Below the pieces are notes generated by a model. It was not told the DNA's origin and searched no databases. It worked only from the letters and a program-made list of their open reading frames with translations. Below are positions 23,171 through 30,161 of a stretch of 40,973 bases of DNA, piece by piece; positions within the stretch are counted from its first letter, which is position 1, and every line of letters begins with the position of its first letter. Origin of the DNA: a virus; the IMG/VR virus record IMGVR_UViG_3300036717_000121, positions 1 to 40,973 of that record, one strand, 5' to 3'. The translations under genes were made by a program, and so were the position numbers.

Positions 23171-24889
23171 TTAAGCGAGTGTCGCACGTAAGTTGAGTAC
23201 CCAAAGATCGTTCGTAATACGTGGAACCTCTGCGAATTTGTACCCAACAGAAGCATTCAACGCTAATGGACCATCATAGATAGGCGGTCTATAAATGAAG
23301 GCTGCAGAATAACCATCTTGTTCGATACATGCATATGCTTCCATACCAACACAGAAGATGTTATATACGGTGTTACCGTTAGCAGATGCGTTTGCTACAG
23401 AAGAACCGATAGATGAAATAAGGAACCGAAGGTTACCTATTGCACCCCATTCTGACTGTAATGCGTTCATAGGCGCTGGATACTGGTTTACTTGTATAAA
23501 GCCAGAAACTGCGTCTAAGTTACCCGTTAACTGCGTAGAGCAGAGAGCGAAATAAGCATTACGTACAGGAGCTGTACCAAATTTATCTGCCCCTTCGATG
23601 TTATCCATAATTGTGTATGCATTATTATTAAGTAATGCACGAACAACTGTGTCCACATCAGAACGAGTAATTTCGGTAGGGTTATCACCATTCACACCGC
23701 CAGTACAGTTAATGAATGACGCGGTAGACGCCAACATATCACGGGTTAACTGATCTTCAGTTTGTCGTAAAGATACACCAAGACGTGCTGCGCATTCGTT
23801 TAATCAGTTCTGTTACTTTTATGACCTATTGCTAGGCGGGCAAACCTCTTCGGATTCGCCTCTCTATCTTTCGAATAGAGTTCAGACTATCGCATCCACT
23901 TTCGTGGCCTTCTCGTTTAGTCGTTCAGCGTGGACTTTTTCATTAATTACAGTATAATAGTTAATGAAAGGATTCATATGGGTAAAATTGTTAACTTTAA
24001 GACTAATCATTCTATTGCAGAAATCGCTTATCTCGCTGGCCTTATAGACGGTGAGGGATGTATATATATTGGCCATACAAAACAAGGAAAATATGGTAAC
24101 GGCTATCAATGGCATTCTATGCTCAAGATTACAAGCTGCGATGAAGAGCTCGTAGTATGGCTTGAGAATACTTTTGGCGGATCCAAAGACTCGCGCTATA
24201 GATGGACGAGCAAAAAGAAATTCACTCGACCTGTTTATAACTGGCAAGCAACTGGTCCCATGTTGGATTATTTGTTGCCGATAGTTAAACCATATTTGAT
24301 TATCAAAAAGAAACAGTGCGATGTTATGATTCGCTACAGACTCACTTCCAAGAATATTGGCAGCAAGAGACTTCCGCCCGAAATTACTGAGCAGCGCCTG
24401 ATGCTGTTGAGTGAGTTGAGAAATCTTAATTCGCGTTTCCATGATCATCCTCTTAAAAATCCTTCGCCCTTGTTACCATAGCTTTCGCCGTAGGCTTCCA
24501 AGTCAATTAGAGAAGGTTTTAATCCCGCATTAAACTTTACGGGATCCTGATTCTGGAGTGTAACTTGTTCATTAAGTTGCACATAGGTCAAAGTTCCAGA
24601 ACCAGACATACGGCACCTACGCTTTACCGTAAAAACTGATCTTAGCATCGATATCAACTGCAGTAAGATTCTGTGGTGGTGGCGTAACACCAGAATTTCC
24701 TAGTGGAACCATCGCAGTGTTAAGAGGGTTATAACGACGCATACGCAGTGTTGTACCACCATTACGGGGCATATTCTTACGCATCGCAGGTATTTTGTGG
24801 ATCATATTTGGAACCGGAACAGATAAGAGTTTATAACTAAAACTCTGCTGCACCGGAGCAGGTAATGAACTCGTAGTAGTAATTGACAT
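23171..24889 (-). CDS. Major capsid protein, N4-gp56-like, interrupted by two insertions (315 aa after removal)
   Basis: Coding parts on the minus strand are 24889-24626, 24588-24539 and 23804-23171. Joined they give 948 nt, an exact multiple of three, and 315 residues with no internal stop. The N-terminus (MSITTTSSLPAPVQQSFSYK, then RKNMPRNGGTTLRMRRYNPL) and the segments AVDIDAKISFYG, TYVQLNEQVTLQNQDPV and LNECAARLG match the N4-gp56 capsid family pattern, in which a YG-Y-turn leads to a DPVLNE-type helix. The C-terminal part (RSDVDTVVRALLNNNAYTIM) contains the P-domain-like region. The start ATG 24889 has AAGGGAATACT upstream; a longer frame to 25060 begins inside the tRNA and is rejected. 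Without removal, stops lie in both interruptions. Confidence 0.85.
23931..23958 (+). promoter_or_regulatory. Intron-internal promoter for the antisense endonuclease
   Basis: TGGACT (23931-23936) and a perfect TATAAT (23953-23958) are 16 bp apart on the plus strand. It is 20 bases before the endonuclease ATG with AAAGGA between. The promoter lies inside the intron and runs opposite to the capsid gene. Confidence 0.65.
23978..24481 (+). CDS. LAGLIDADG homing endonuclease, antisense in the intron (167 aa)
   Basis: Start at ATG 23978 because AAAGGA sits 8 bases upstream and a sigma70-like promoter lies ahead. The motif IAYLAGLIDGEGCIYIGHTK (residues about 14-33) is a single LAGLIDADG motif with the catalytic Asp/Glu, as in one-motif enzymes that act as homodimers. 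KSYxxW-type strands follow (SMLKITSCDEELVVWLENTF, NWQATGPMLDYLLPIVKPYL), typical of this family. It is on the strand opposite to the capsid gene and its 3' end overlaps the 5' core of the intron. Such enzymes cut intronless alleles so that the intron spreads. Confidence 0.9.
   Translation: MGKIVNFKTNHSIAEIAYLAGLIDGEGCIYIGHTKQGKYGNGYQWHSMLKITSCDEELVVWLENTFGGSKDSRYRWTSKKKFTRPVYNWQATGPMLDYLLPIVKPYLIIKKKQCDVMIRYRLTSKNIGSKRLPPEITEQRLMLLSELRNLNSRFHDHPLKNPSPLLP
24589..24625 (-). other. 37-nt capsid-gene insertion with group I P1/P10 hallmarks but no core
   Basis: Starts AAAG and ends G like the large intron. The exon end UACGGU (24631-24626) pairs with GCCGUA (24614-24609) with U.G at the junction. 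UAGGU (24619-24615) pairs with the 3' exon ACCUA (24588-24584). It contains an in-frame TAG (24619-24617). Only 37 bases lie between the exons, too few for any ribozyme. Removing it gives TTT TAC GGT ACC TAT GTG, in frame and as expected for the capsid family. Could be a deleted intron, a bypassed segment or an assembly gap. Confidence 0.75.
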
Positions 24890-25054
24890 AGTATTCCCTT
24901 GAACAAGGGTTGATACGCGGGTTTGCAAGTAGGTCGATTCTTGCGTACTGACGCCTGTGAGCTGAGCGATGGCTCTATTGACGCTCTGAAGGGAGCGATC
25001 CTTCTTAGACGCTAAGGATAGTATAGGACGAGTGCGAAATTGAATGCAAGTAAA

Positions 25055-25131
25055 TGGCATCCGTGGAGAGAATCGAACTCATCATTTTCAGGTTGAAAAC
25101 CTGAGGTCCTAACCATTTAGACGACACGGAC
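25055..25131 (-). tRNA. trnE(ttc): tRNA-Glu (anticodon TTC), CCA encoded
   Basis: On the minus strand the acceptor GTCCGTG pairs with CACGGAT (one G.U). A D-arm with AAATGGTTAGGA, an anticodon stem CAGG/CCTG around TTTTCAA (anticodon at 25095-25097), and a T-loop GTTCGATTC are all present. The discriminator G is followed by encoded CCA. It lies 166 bases upstream of the capsid start, in the same transcription direction. The gene reads GAA and perhaps GAG codons. Confidence 0.9.
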
Positions 25132-25139
25132 GGGTAAAT

Positions 25140-25343
25140 CTATTGTCTTTCTGATGGATCAATATTAGTCAATTCTATTCCATTCTTAGGAAAAGACTCT
25201 TCTTTGCCGATAACATAATCATTATTGCAATCATCACAAATTATATAACGTTGCCCATCAGAATCAGAAATAACAAACATTTTTATTTGAACGCCTGATG
25301 GCATATTACTCATGTGAGTACAATATAAAGATTTTTTTCTCAT
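25140..25343 (-). CDS. Small Cys-containing hypothetical protein (67 aa)
   Basis: Start at ATG 25343, which overlaps the TGA stop of the scaffold-like gene (TGATG) with GGAAGGATT upstream. A 12-residue longer frame has no site. Residues 5-8 (LYCTHM) and 37-42 (IICDDCNNDY) provide Cys/His ligands for a possible zinc knuckle. The C-terminus is hydrophilic (IELTNIDPSERQ). Coupled to the scaffold gene and followed directly by the tRNA. Unknown function. Confidence 0.6.
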   Translation of the reverse strand: MRKKSLYCTHMSNMPSGVQIKMFVISDSDGQRYIICDDCNNDYVIGKEESFPKNGIELTNIDPSERQ

Positions 25344-26263
25344 CAATAATCCTTCCTTGCCTGACTCATCTCTTTCCACATCTGCTCTTGAAGTTCCTTG
25401 GTTAACCCATTCGCAAAAGCATTAGCTCGTGACATTGGACTATCACCCTGCTGTGGAGCAACACTTGCCAAAGGACGCGGTTTAGCTGCATTCTTCTTGG
25501 CAATCTCTTTTTCAGCATTGAATCCGGGTTCTTGATAGACGCCGAACTTCTTGATCATTGTATAGGCGGAAACTGCCTTCGTATAGATATCTTTGGTTGA
25601 ATCTATCGTAGAAGCAAGCTCAGGATAGGCGTATTTAAACGTTTCTATGTTGTCTGGTGTAAGTACCTTATCGAGGTCAGGAAACTGCGCCTTGAGGCGT
25701 GCTTCGGTGGTGCTCATATAGTTTTGATTTTGAGCAGCATCAAGTTGTTGCTTAAGCGCTTTTATCTCACGAGCTACTTTACTCAGATGTTTTCCTTCAA
25801 CAAGATCATCGGGATTCATACCAAAAGTATCAACTTCTTCAGGCTCCTGGGGCTCTGGTTTTAAAGCTTCTTGTTGAGCAGCTAATTTTTTAAGAAGCTT
25901 AAGGGCTTCATCGCGCTCACGCTCTGCAGCTTCAGCTTTTCTTTTCATAGCTCTAAAATTAGTAACTTGCTCGGCTTCAACTACTCTCTTTTTTACCTCT
26001 CTTAAATCAACTTCTTCATCTTCACCTGATATTTCGGACTGGGGCTCCGGATTTTCAGGGTAATTTGTGGGTTCTTGATCCACAGTTTCTTGTACTTCCT
26101 GAAATACTGGCTCTTCATGCTGCTGCAACATAGGATTAAGTTTAGGTTGTACTACTGGTTGCTCATCAAGGCCGGGAACTTTACCAAATTTCTTATCAGC
26201 TTCACGTTGCATTGCGTCTATAACGTGTGTTGGTACTGGTGGTAATGAGTTAATATCGTTCAT
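25343..26263 (-). CDS. Putative scaffolding protein (306 aa)
   Basis: Highly charged and Pro/Glu/Gln-rich in residues 30-80 (EEPVFQEVQETVDQEPTNYP). Residues 85-145 form a strong coiled-coil (RVVEAEQVTNFRAMKRKAEA then ERERDEALKLLKKLAAQQEA), and a helical segment follows at 165-220 (HLSKVAREIKALKQQLDAAQ). The C-terminus is basic (GLTKELQEQMWKEMSQARKD). This composition, size and location directly upstream of the capsid gene are the usual signs of a podoviral scaffold that directs capsid assembly. Identity is inferred from these, not from homology. Confidence 0.7.
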   Translation of the reverse strand: MNDINSLPPVPTHVIDAMQREADKKFGKVPGLDEQPVVQPKLNPMLQQHEEPVFQEVQETVDQEPTNYPENPEPQSEISGEDEEVDLREVKKRVVEAEQVTNFRAMKRKAEAAERERDEALKLLKKLAAQQEALKPEPQEPEEVDTFGMNPDDLVEGKHLSKVAREIKALKQQLDAAQNQNYMSTTEARLKAQFPDLDKVLTPDNIETFKYAYPELASTIDSTKDIYTKAVSAYTMIKKFGVYQEPGFNAEKEIAKKNAAKPRPLASVAPQQGDSPMSRANAFANGLTKELQEQMWKEMSQARKDY

Positions 26264-26267
26264 ACTA

Positions 26268-26750
26268 CTATCCTTTCACGATCAAAGGTGATTTTTCTTC
26301 TTCATTATTAAGCTTTTTGCACAGTTTATAGAGCGTCCCATCTGCAAATTCAAGAATAAATGTAAGCAGTTGCCGCTCTTCAGGCGCTACGTGGATAGCA
26401 TTATCTTTTAAGTGATGACAAACTTCCCTTGTAGGAACAGTCCATAGATATTCAATAGCATCATTAGCTCGATGATACATAAACACTGATTGATCATAGT
26501 CTGGAGTGGGACACGATTGCCGTGCGGAGAAGTAGTTTCTAAACACATTGGGCATAAGCTTCTCATTCTTAGTGATAACTACTAAAAAGAAATTGCCTAT
26601 AAGTAATGGTTTGTGAATATTAACACACTCTATGAGCTCTTTGAGATACTCTTTTTGCATTTCTCGTTCTATCTCGATTGGACTACGAGATTCAGGAGTC
26701 TTTTGCATCAAATCAAGCGCAACGGATCCAACCGTCTGTTTTTTTTTCAT
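26268..26750 (-). CDS. Hypothetical protein upstream of the scaffold (160 aa)
   Basis: Four bases separate its stop from the scaffold ATG. The protein has a basic start (MKKKQTVGSVALDLMQKTPE), a mixed helix-strand core with VNIHKPLLIGNFFLVVITKN and YFSARQSCPTPDYDQSVFMY, and two conserved-looking Cys (about 82 and 111). No known motif. A terminator-like hairpin lies upstream, so this may be the first gene of the head operon. Could be an assembly cofactor. Confidence 0.6.
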   Translation of the reverse strand: MKKKQTVGSVALDLMQKTPESRSPIEIEREMQKEYLKELIECVNIHKPLLIGNFFLVVITKNEKLMPNVFRNYFSARQSCPTPDYDQSVFMYHRANDAIEYLWTVPTREVCHHLKDNAIHVAPEERQLLTFILEFADGTLYKLCKKLNNEEEKSPLIVKG

Positions 26751-26815
26751 TGTATTCTGCCTCTTTTGTGATAATCTTACATGACGTTCCCTTAAAAGAA
26801 CTTCTATTACTTTTT

Positions 26816-26856
26816 TAGAAAAGGATAGCGATCCTAATGCGCCGTCCTTTTCTATT
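26816..26856 (-). terminator. Terminator-like hairpin between small basic gene and head operon
   Basis: AGAAAAGGA (26817-26825) and TCCTTTTCT (26848-26856) form a long stem; within it AGGAT-CGCT-ATCCT makes a shorter hairpin followed on the minus strand by TTTTCT. It overlaps the 3' end of the DUF6496-like gene. The stretch 26751-26815 carries no gene. Confidence 0.45.
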
Positions 26857-27055
26857 TATTCTTCTTATGCTTTTTCTTTTTCTTCTTAGACTGTCCGCTT
26901 TCAGAAAGAGCAATTGCAATTGCTTGCTTAGGGTTTTCTACAACAGGCCCCTTTTTAGAACCAGAGTGTAGTTTTCCTTCTTTAAACTTGTGCATTTCTT
27001 CTTTAACGCGTTTCTTTTTTGCCTTTTTAGGGGCTGTAGGCTTAAGTTTTGGCAT
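26852..27055 (-). CDS. DUF6496-like small basic protein (67 aa)
   Basis: Start at MPKLKPTAPKKAKKKRVKEE with GGAGATAATT upstream; the 34-residue longer frame has no site. The core MHKFKEGKLHSGSKKGPVVE then NPKQAIAIALSESGQSK matches the DUF6496 pattern, found in many phages and bacteria. Both ends are Lys-rich (KKKKKKHKKNK), net charge very positive. Probably binds nucleic acid; the family has no established function. Confidence 0.75.
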   Translation of the reverse strand: MPKLKPTAPKKAKKKRVKEEMHKFKEGKLHSGSKKGPVVENPKQAIAIALSESGQSKKKKKKHKKNK

Positions 27056-27170
27056 AATTATCTCCTTTTTGGTTAAAAATCCACCCAGATTTGTGTAACT
27101 TATGGTCGAAATACAAGGTACGCACATAAGAAGTGGCGCTATTTTCACAAACGCCACCTATCGCTAATAA

Positions 27171-27227
27171 CTACTTACTTTTGCACTTGCATGGTGCTTT
27201 TTTGCACTTGTGACACATTGCTTTCAT
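27171..27227 (-). CDS. Possible 18-residue Cys/Lys micropeptide
   Basis: The frame reads MKAMCHKCKKAPCKCKSK, with four Cys as CxxC and CxC and six Lys. The ATG is 2 bases after the stop of the 76-residue gene, and that gene's last codons provide AAGGGA. Composition suggests a metal-binding knuckle. Very short, so chance cannot be excluded. The stretch 27056-27170 is otherwise without a gene and contains a GTGGCG/CGCCAC hairpin (27133-27157). Confidence 0.4.
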   Translation of the reverse strand: MKAMCHKCKKAPCKCKSK

Positions 27228-27229
27228 AA

Positions 27230-27460
27230 TTATCCCTTTCTTGCAGTGCGACGGGGAGAAGGTCCTACCTCGTCATCACCAAATGGTGGCCTATCAAAAC
27301 TTCCTGGATCAAACATTCGCTGGAACCCTTTAGTGGGCAAGTTAGACATCGCCTGTTGATCCTCTTGGATCATACGAGAGTCTGCTACTTCCTGCCGCCT
27401 ACGAGGCGTAATATTGTCGTAGAATGTTCCCGAAGCAAACTTTACGCTAAAATTATCCAT
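27230..27460 (-). CDS. Small protein, paralogue of 27675-27950 product (76 aa)
   Basis: Residues 14-50, RRRQEVADSRMIQEDQQAMS then NLPTKGFQRMF, align with RRHQEMQDAGMIREDHSAIA and NLPQEVMIKSW of the neighbour, so the two are duplicates. The C-terminus is Pro/Arg-rich (PPFGDDEVGPSPRRTARKG). Probably a minor virion protein or a portal-proximal assembly factor given the location; no known function. Confidence 0.65.
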   Translation of the reverse strand: MDNFSVKFASGTFYDNITPRRRQEVADSRMIQEDQQAMSNLPTKGFQRMFDPGSFDRPPFGDDEVGPSPRRTARKG

Positions 27461-27469
27461 AATTGTCCT

Positions 27470-27619
27470 TTACCTTATGCGAGTGGTTTCTTGGAACAAT
27501 AACTGCTTATCAATCTCTTTCTTTTTGCCCTTAGGCTTATAGAGTAGATTTTCGGGTGTTCCCAAAAGTTTGAACGCAATTTTAGCTCCTTTCTTACTAA
27601 ACCGTGGCATTGCTGGCAT
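27470..27619 (-). CDS. Small basic protein (49 aa)
   Basis: Too short for the usual cutoff but well supported: an AAGGAG site 7 bases before ATG 27619 and tight packing (9 bases after its stop the next gene starts). Product MPAMPRFSKKGAKIAFKLLG then TPENLLYKPKGKKKEIDKQL is Lys/Arg-rich and likely helical. Could bind DNA or RNA in the capsid, or be an assembly factor. Confidence 0.6.
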   Translation of the reverse strand: MPAMPRFSKKGAKIAFKLLGTPENLLYKPKGKKKEIDKQLLFQETTRIR

Positions 27620-27641
27620 AGTCACTCCTTATAAAAACAAG

Positions 27642-27673
27642 CTGCCGACAAACTGTCGACAAGTTGTCGACGC
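27642..27673. repeat. Three 11-bp repeats containing (G)CCGAC/GTCGAC
   Basis: CTGCCGACAAA, CTGTCGACAAG and TTGTCGACGC follow one another with the GxCGAC core at 27644, 27655 and 27666. The last two also form an inverted pair (GTCGAC-AACTT-GTCGAC). It lies between two small genes, upstream of the 49-residue gene. Confidence 0.55.
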
Positions 27674-27674
27674 T

Positions 27675-27950
27675 TTAGTATTTATGGGGACGTTCGTGTT
27701 TGCTACGTTTAGAACCATCTTCATGCATTTGACGATCAATGCCTTTTGCGGTGTCATCAAGGTTCTCGGGCGTATACATTTCACGAGCTTCCCAGCTTTT
27801 TATCATCACTTCCTGAGGAAGATTAGCAATTGCTGAATGGTCTTCGCGAATCATACCTGCGTCTTGCATCTCTTGATGACGACGACCTGCATGACCCTCG
27901 TAATGACCTTCCATTTTGTGTTTCATGTGACCGTGGTGTCTTTTAGCCAT
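27675..27950 (-). CDS. Small His/Arg-rich protein, paralogue of 27230-27460 product (91 aa)
   Basis: N-terminus is His/Lys/Gly-rich (MAKRHHGHMKHKMEGHYEGH), the middle has the shared RRHQEMQDAGMIREDHSAIA motif, and a PENLDDTAKGIDRQMHEDG segment follows. I have the impression of similar small proteins in other phage genomes but cannot name the family. Follows the portal gene by 53 bases that include a GGGTTT-GTGT-AAACCC hairpin (27984-27999). Probably virion-associated. Confidence 0.65.
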   Translation of the reverse strand: MAKRHHGHMKHKMEGHYEGHAGRRHQEMQDAGMIREDHSAIANLPQEVMIKSWEAREMYTPENLDDTAKGIDRQMHEDGSKRSKHERPHKY

Positions 27951-28003
27951 TGTGGCTCCTTAGTTACTGCAGCATTACCTGCAGGGTTTGTGTAAACCCC
28001 TAA

Positions 28004-30052
28004 CTACTTGTTAGTGGCATTCTTTGGAACTTGTTGTTTCATTGCTACCTGCTCTTCATCAAGGCGTGTCTGATCCTTAATAGAGTGCGAAATAGCGATC
28101 AATTTCTCTAACTGCTCAATGTCCATGTGGTCCAGCTCTTTTAACGCTTTTACGATGTTAACGAGCGTAACTGCATGATCCTTCTCAGCTTCAGCTCTTC
28201 GTTCAACAGCCAATGCTTGGTTTTCCTGAACCCGACTCGCACGTTCAAGACCCAATCCTTCATCTGCCACTGCACGAGCTTTGTTGAGTTCAGTTTGCGC
28301 CTGTAACTGTTCAAGCTGCGCCTGCATCTGCATTTGTTGCATCTTCTGTTGCTGCTCTTGGTTCTTCTGTAACGTCTCAATGAGTTGTTTCTTGTTCTGT
28401 ATAGTGGTTGCTTCTAAGAGCACATCATCAGGAATAGGAATACCCGCTGCTCTCAGATCCATCAACTGAGCAAACTGCATTTGCTTTTGAGTTGTAGTAT
28501 TAAGACCTTCTTCAACAGCAACATGATATCGCCCAAATGCTTTAGAATAGAACTCTTTAGTCGGTTGTTGCCCTTCTAAGAACTTCTGTATCTTACCCGG
28601 AGTGTAATTCACCCTTAGAACATCTAAGATGAGCTCACCAGTAATCTGCATAGCCCTATCAAGTTGATCAAAAAGACTTTGTAATGTTGTGGTACTGGCA
28701 CTCAGTTTTAATGCTGCATGGAACCCAGAAAGAGTATCCTTGTTATCAAAGCCCATAAGCTCTTCTGATACACCGCTAATTTCGTTTATTTCTTTGCCCA
28801 GGATCTCCGAAAGCTGAATAGTAGATGGTGGTATAGCAGGAGCAAGAATCTGTTGCACATCGGTCATCTGTGCTTCTTCTTTAAGAGCCAGTCCACGACC
28901 TTGCCCGCTCAAGAACACATCCTTAGGATTTACGAGTGCGTTCTCTTTATAGATCCACCCTGAGTTAATCTGGCTTTCCAGTATGTCAAGTTCGATTGCT
29001 TTTCTACGGTTATATAAATACTGACTGTCACGTAGATTACGCACAACACCCTGTATACGCCACGGGAAATATGGCAGTTCAGGCGCATAATAAGTAAGCA
29101 CAGGAACAAAAGGATATTTATCAATTCCCAGAGGATTTGGTCCATCATAGAACACCTTCCCTTGCACAACAATTGCCAAGTTAACGGTTGGAATTTCCTG
29201 TTCTATGATCGTGGTATTGGGATATGCCTGCATGAAAAGTTTTAGCTTCTCATCATCCGTGGATTTCCATTCAATTTGTTCTCCCGTTTCAGTATCGGCG
29301 AGCATTCTCTGCGTGCGATAATCACGATAATAGAACTCATCGTAGGTTAAGAGGTTTTTGAGGCCAAAATTGTAAGACTCAGGCATAAACTGGAACTTAC
29401 CATCTCTGCCTGTTCCACTGTCCGTGCCAATAAGCCCCAGGATCTCATCTGCTTTATCAGGTAAAAGGGATACTACTTCTCGTTTGGTGAGAAAAGATCG
29501 CTTCCAAATTGCATTACAGTCAGAAAGATCTGGCTTACGAAAATAGGGATCAATAAGAAAGCTATTATAGCTACACTTATCAAGTTTAATATCGCCCGAT
29601 ATAACATCGCTTCTGTAGTCCACCCAGACTTGTAAAAGATTCATACCCGTTACTAATGATCCCTCAAATGCTTCTGAAATAGTTTCAAGCATTCCTTCAT
29701 GACGCATCATACTCATGAGCACTTTAGTCATTTGATCGGCCGTTTCAGAATCTCCATTTTCTCGTGGAGAGACAATCAAAGACTTTCTATTACGTCTTTG
29801 ATGACCGCTAATCATATTAACAACACGACGGATTCTATTAAAAGTGAATTGCCTGCGTCTATTGGCAGGGAGGTTGCCATACAGATCATTCCATAAGGTT
29901 TGATCTCCTACAAAGAATCGTGTATCGGTATCAGCTTCTCCCCAGAAAGATTGGTTAATTGTAATGCTTTCTGCATAGAAAGCTTCCATTCTTCCCAGGA
30001 TGCCACGATCACGTTCATCATAGTATTGAGGGCCAAGTTGGGGAAACAACAT
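28004..30052 (-). CDS. Portal protein, P22-like (682 aa)
   Basis: Residues 80-175 contain RRQFTFNRIRRVVNMISGHQ, RRNRKSLIVSP and NLLQVWVDYRSD, the pattern of P22-family portals. Next come DPYFRKPDLSDCNAIWKRSF and a central PYFPWRIQGVVRNLRDSQYL then YNRRKAIELDILESQINSG. The C-terminal 130 residues are a long helical, Gln-rich coiled coil (QEQQQKMQQMQMQAQLEQLQ), matching a barrel or ejection-assisting extension. Length is usual for the family. ATG has AAGGAGAGTGGA upstream. The gene begins after a strong terminator, so it is the first gene of the structural transcript. Confidence 0.85.
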   Translation of the reverse strand: MLFPQLGPQYYDERDRGILGRMEAFYAESITINQSFWGEADTDTRFFVGDQTLWNDLYGNLPANRRRQFTFNRIRRVVNMISGHQRRNRKSLIVSPRENGDSETADQMTKVLMSMMRHEGMLETISEAFEGSLVTGMNLLQVWVDYRSDVISGDIKLDKCSYNSFLIDPYFRKPDLSDCNAIWKRSFLTKREVVSLLPDKADEILGLIGTDSGTGRDGKFQFMPESYNFGLKNLLTYDEFYYRDYRTQRMLADTETGEQIEWKSTDDEKLKLFMQAYPNTTIIEQEIPTVNLAIVVQGKVFYDGPNPLGIDKYPFVPVLTYYAPELPYFPWRIQGVVRNLRDSQYLYNRRKAIELDILESQINSGWIYKENALVNPKDVFLSGQGRGLALKEEAQMTDVQQILAPAIPPSTIQLSEILGKEINEISGVSEELMGFDNKDTLSGFHAALKLSASTTTLQSLFDQLDRAMQITGELILDVLRVNYTPGKIQKFLEGQQPTKEFYSKAFGRYHVAVEEGLNTTTQKQMQFAQLMDLRAAGIPIPDDVLLEATTIQNKKQLIETLQKNQEQQQKMQQMQMQAQLEQLQAQTELNKARAVADEGLGLERASRVQENQALAVERRAEAEKDHAVTLVNIVKALKELDHMDIEQLEKLIAISHSIKDQTRLDEEQVAMKQQVPKNATNK

Positions 30053-30136
30053 TCCACTCTCCTTTTTAAAAGTTTAATGCCTCAGCACTAACTCTATAAA
30101 GGAGGAGATTCGTAATCAAGTATTTGTTACAAACAT

Positions 30137-30161
30137 AAAAAAACCTCGGTGTTACCCGAGG
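30137..30161 (-). terminator. Rho-independent terminator ending the early small-gene operon
   Basis: On the minus strand CCTCGG (30161-30156) pairs with CCGAGG (30149-30144), followed by a run of seven T. It lies 37 bases after the 107-residue gene and 85 before the portal start, dividing early from structural transcription. Confidence 0.85.

Larger units (their letters stand above)
23805..24538 (-). ncRNA. Group I self-splicing intron in the capsid gene (734 nt)
   Basis: The exon end AUCCCGU (24545-24539) pairs with the guide GCGGGAU (24528-24522), leaving the conserved U.G at the 5' splice site. UUUAAU (24534-24529) pairs with the 3' exon AUUAAA (23804-23799), giving P10. The intron starts AAAG and ends with G (23805). 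Near the 3' end GACUA (23922-23918) and UAGUC (23889-23885) form P7, with CCAC-GAAA-GUGG as P8 (23907-23896). A CUCUAU/AUAGAG hairpin (23880-23862) is P9. The endonuclease is encoded on the opposite strand. Splicing restores GAT CCC GTA TTA AAC GAA. Confidence 0.9.

Noticed and set aside
23882-24448. Long open frame on the minus strand inside the intron
   Set aside because: It is the mirror of the LAGLIDADG gene. It has no recognisable motif, whereas the plus frame has LAGLIDGEG, a promoter and a ribosome site.
24445-24690. Separate 81-residue gene next to the capsid start
   Set aside because: It is exon 2 of the capsid read together with the 37-nt insert and the intron 5' end; most residues after QDPV are ribozyme sequence.
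24890-25060. N-terminal extension of the capsid protein
   Set aside because: The upstream ATG lies within the tRNA-Glu 3' end and has no ribosome site; ATG 24889 has AAGGGA and gives a family-typical start.
27984-27999. GGGTTT-GTGT-AAACCC hairpin as a terminator
   Set aside because: No T tract follows on either strand; noted only as a hairpin.
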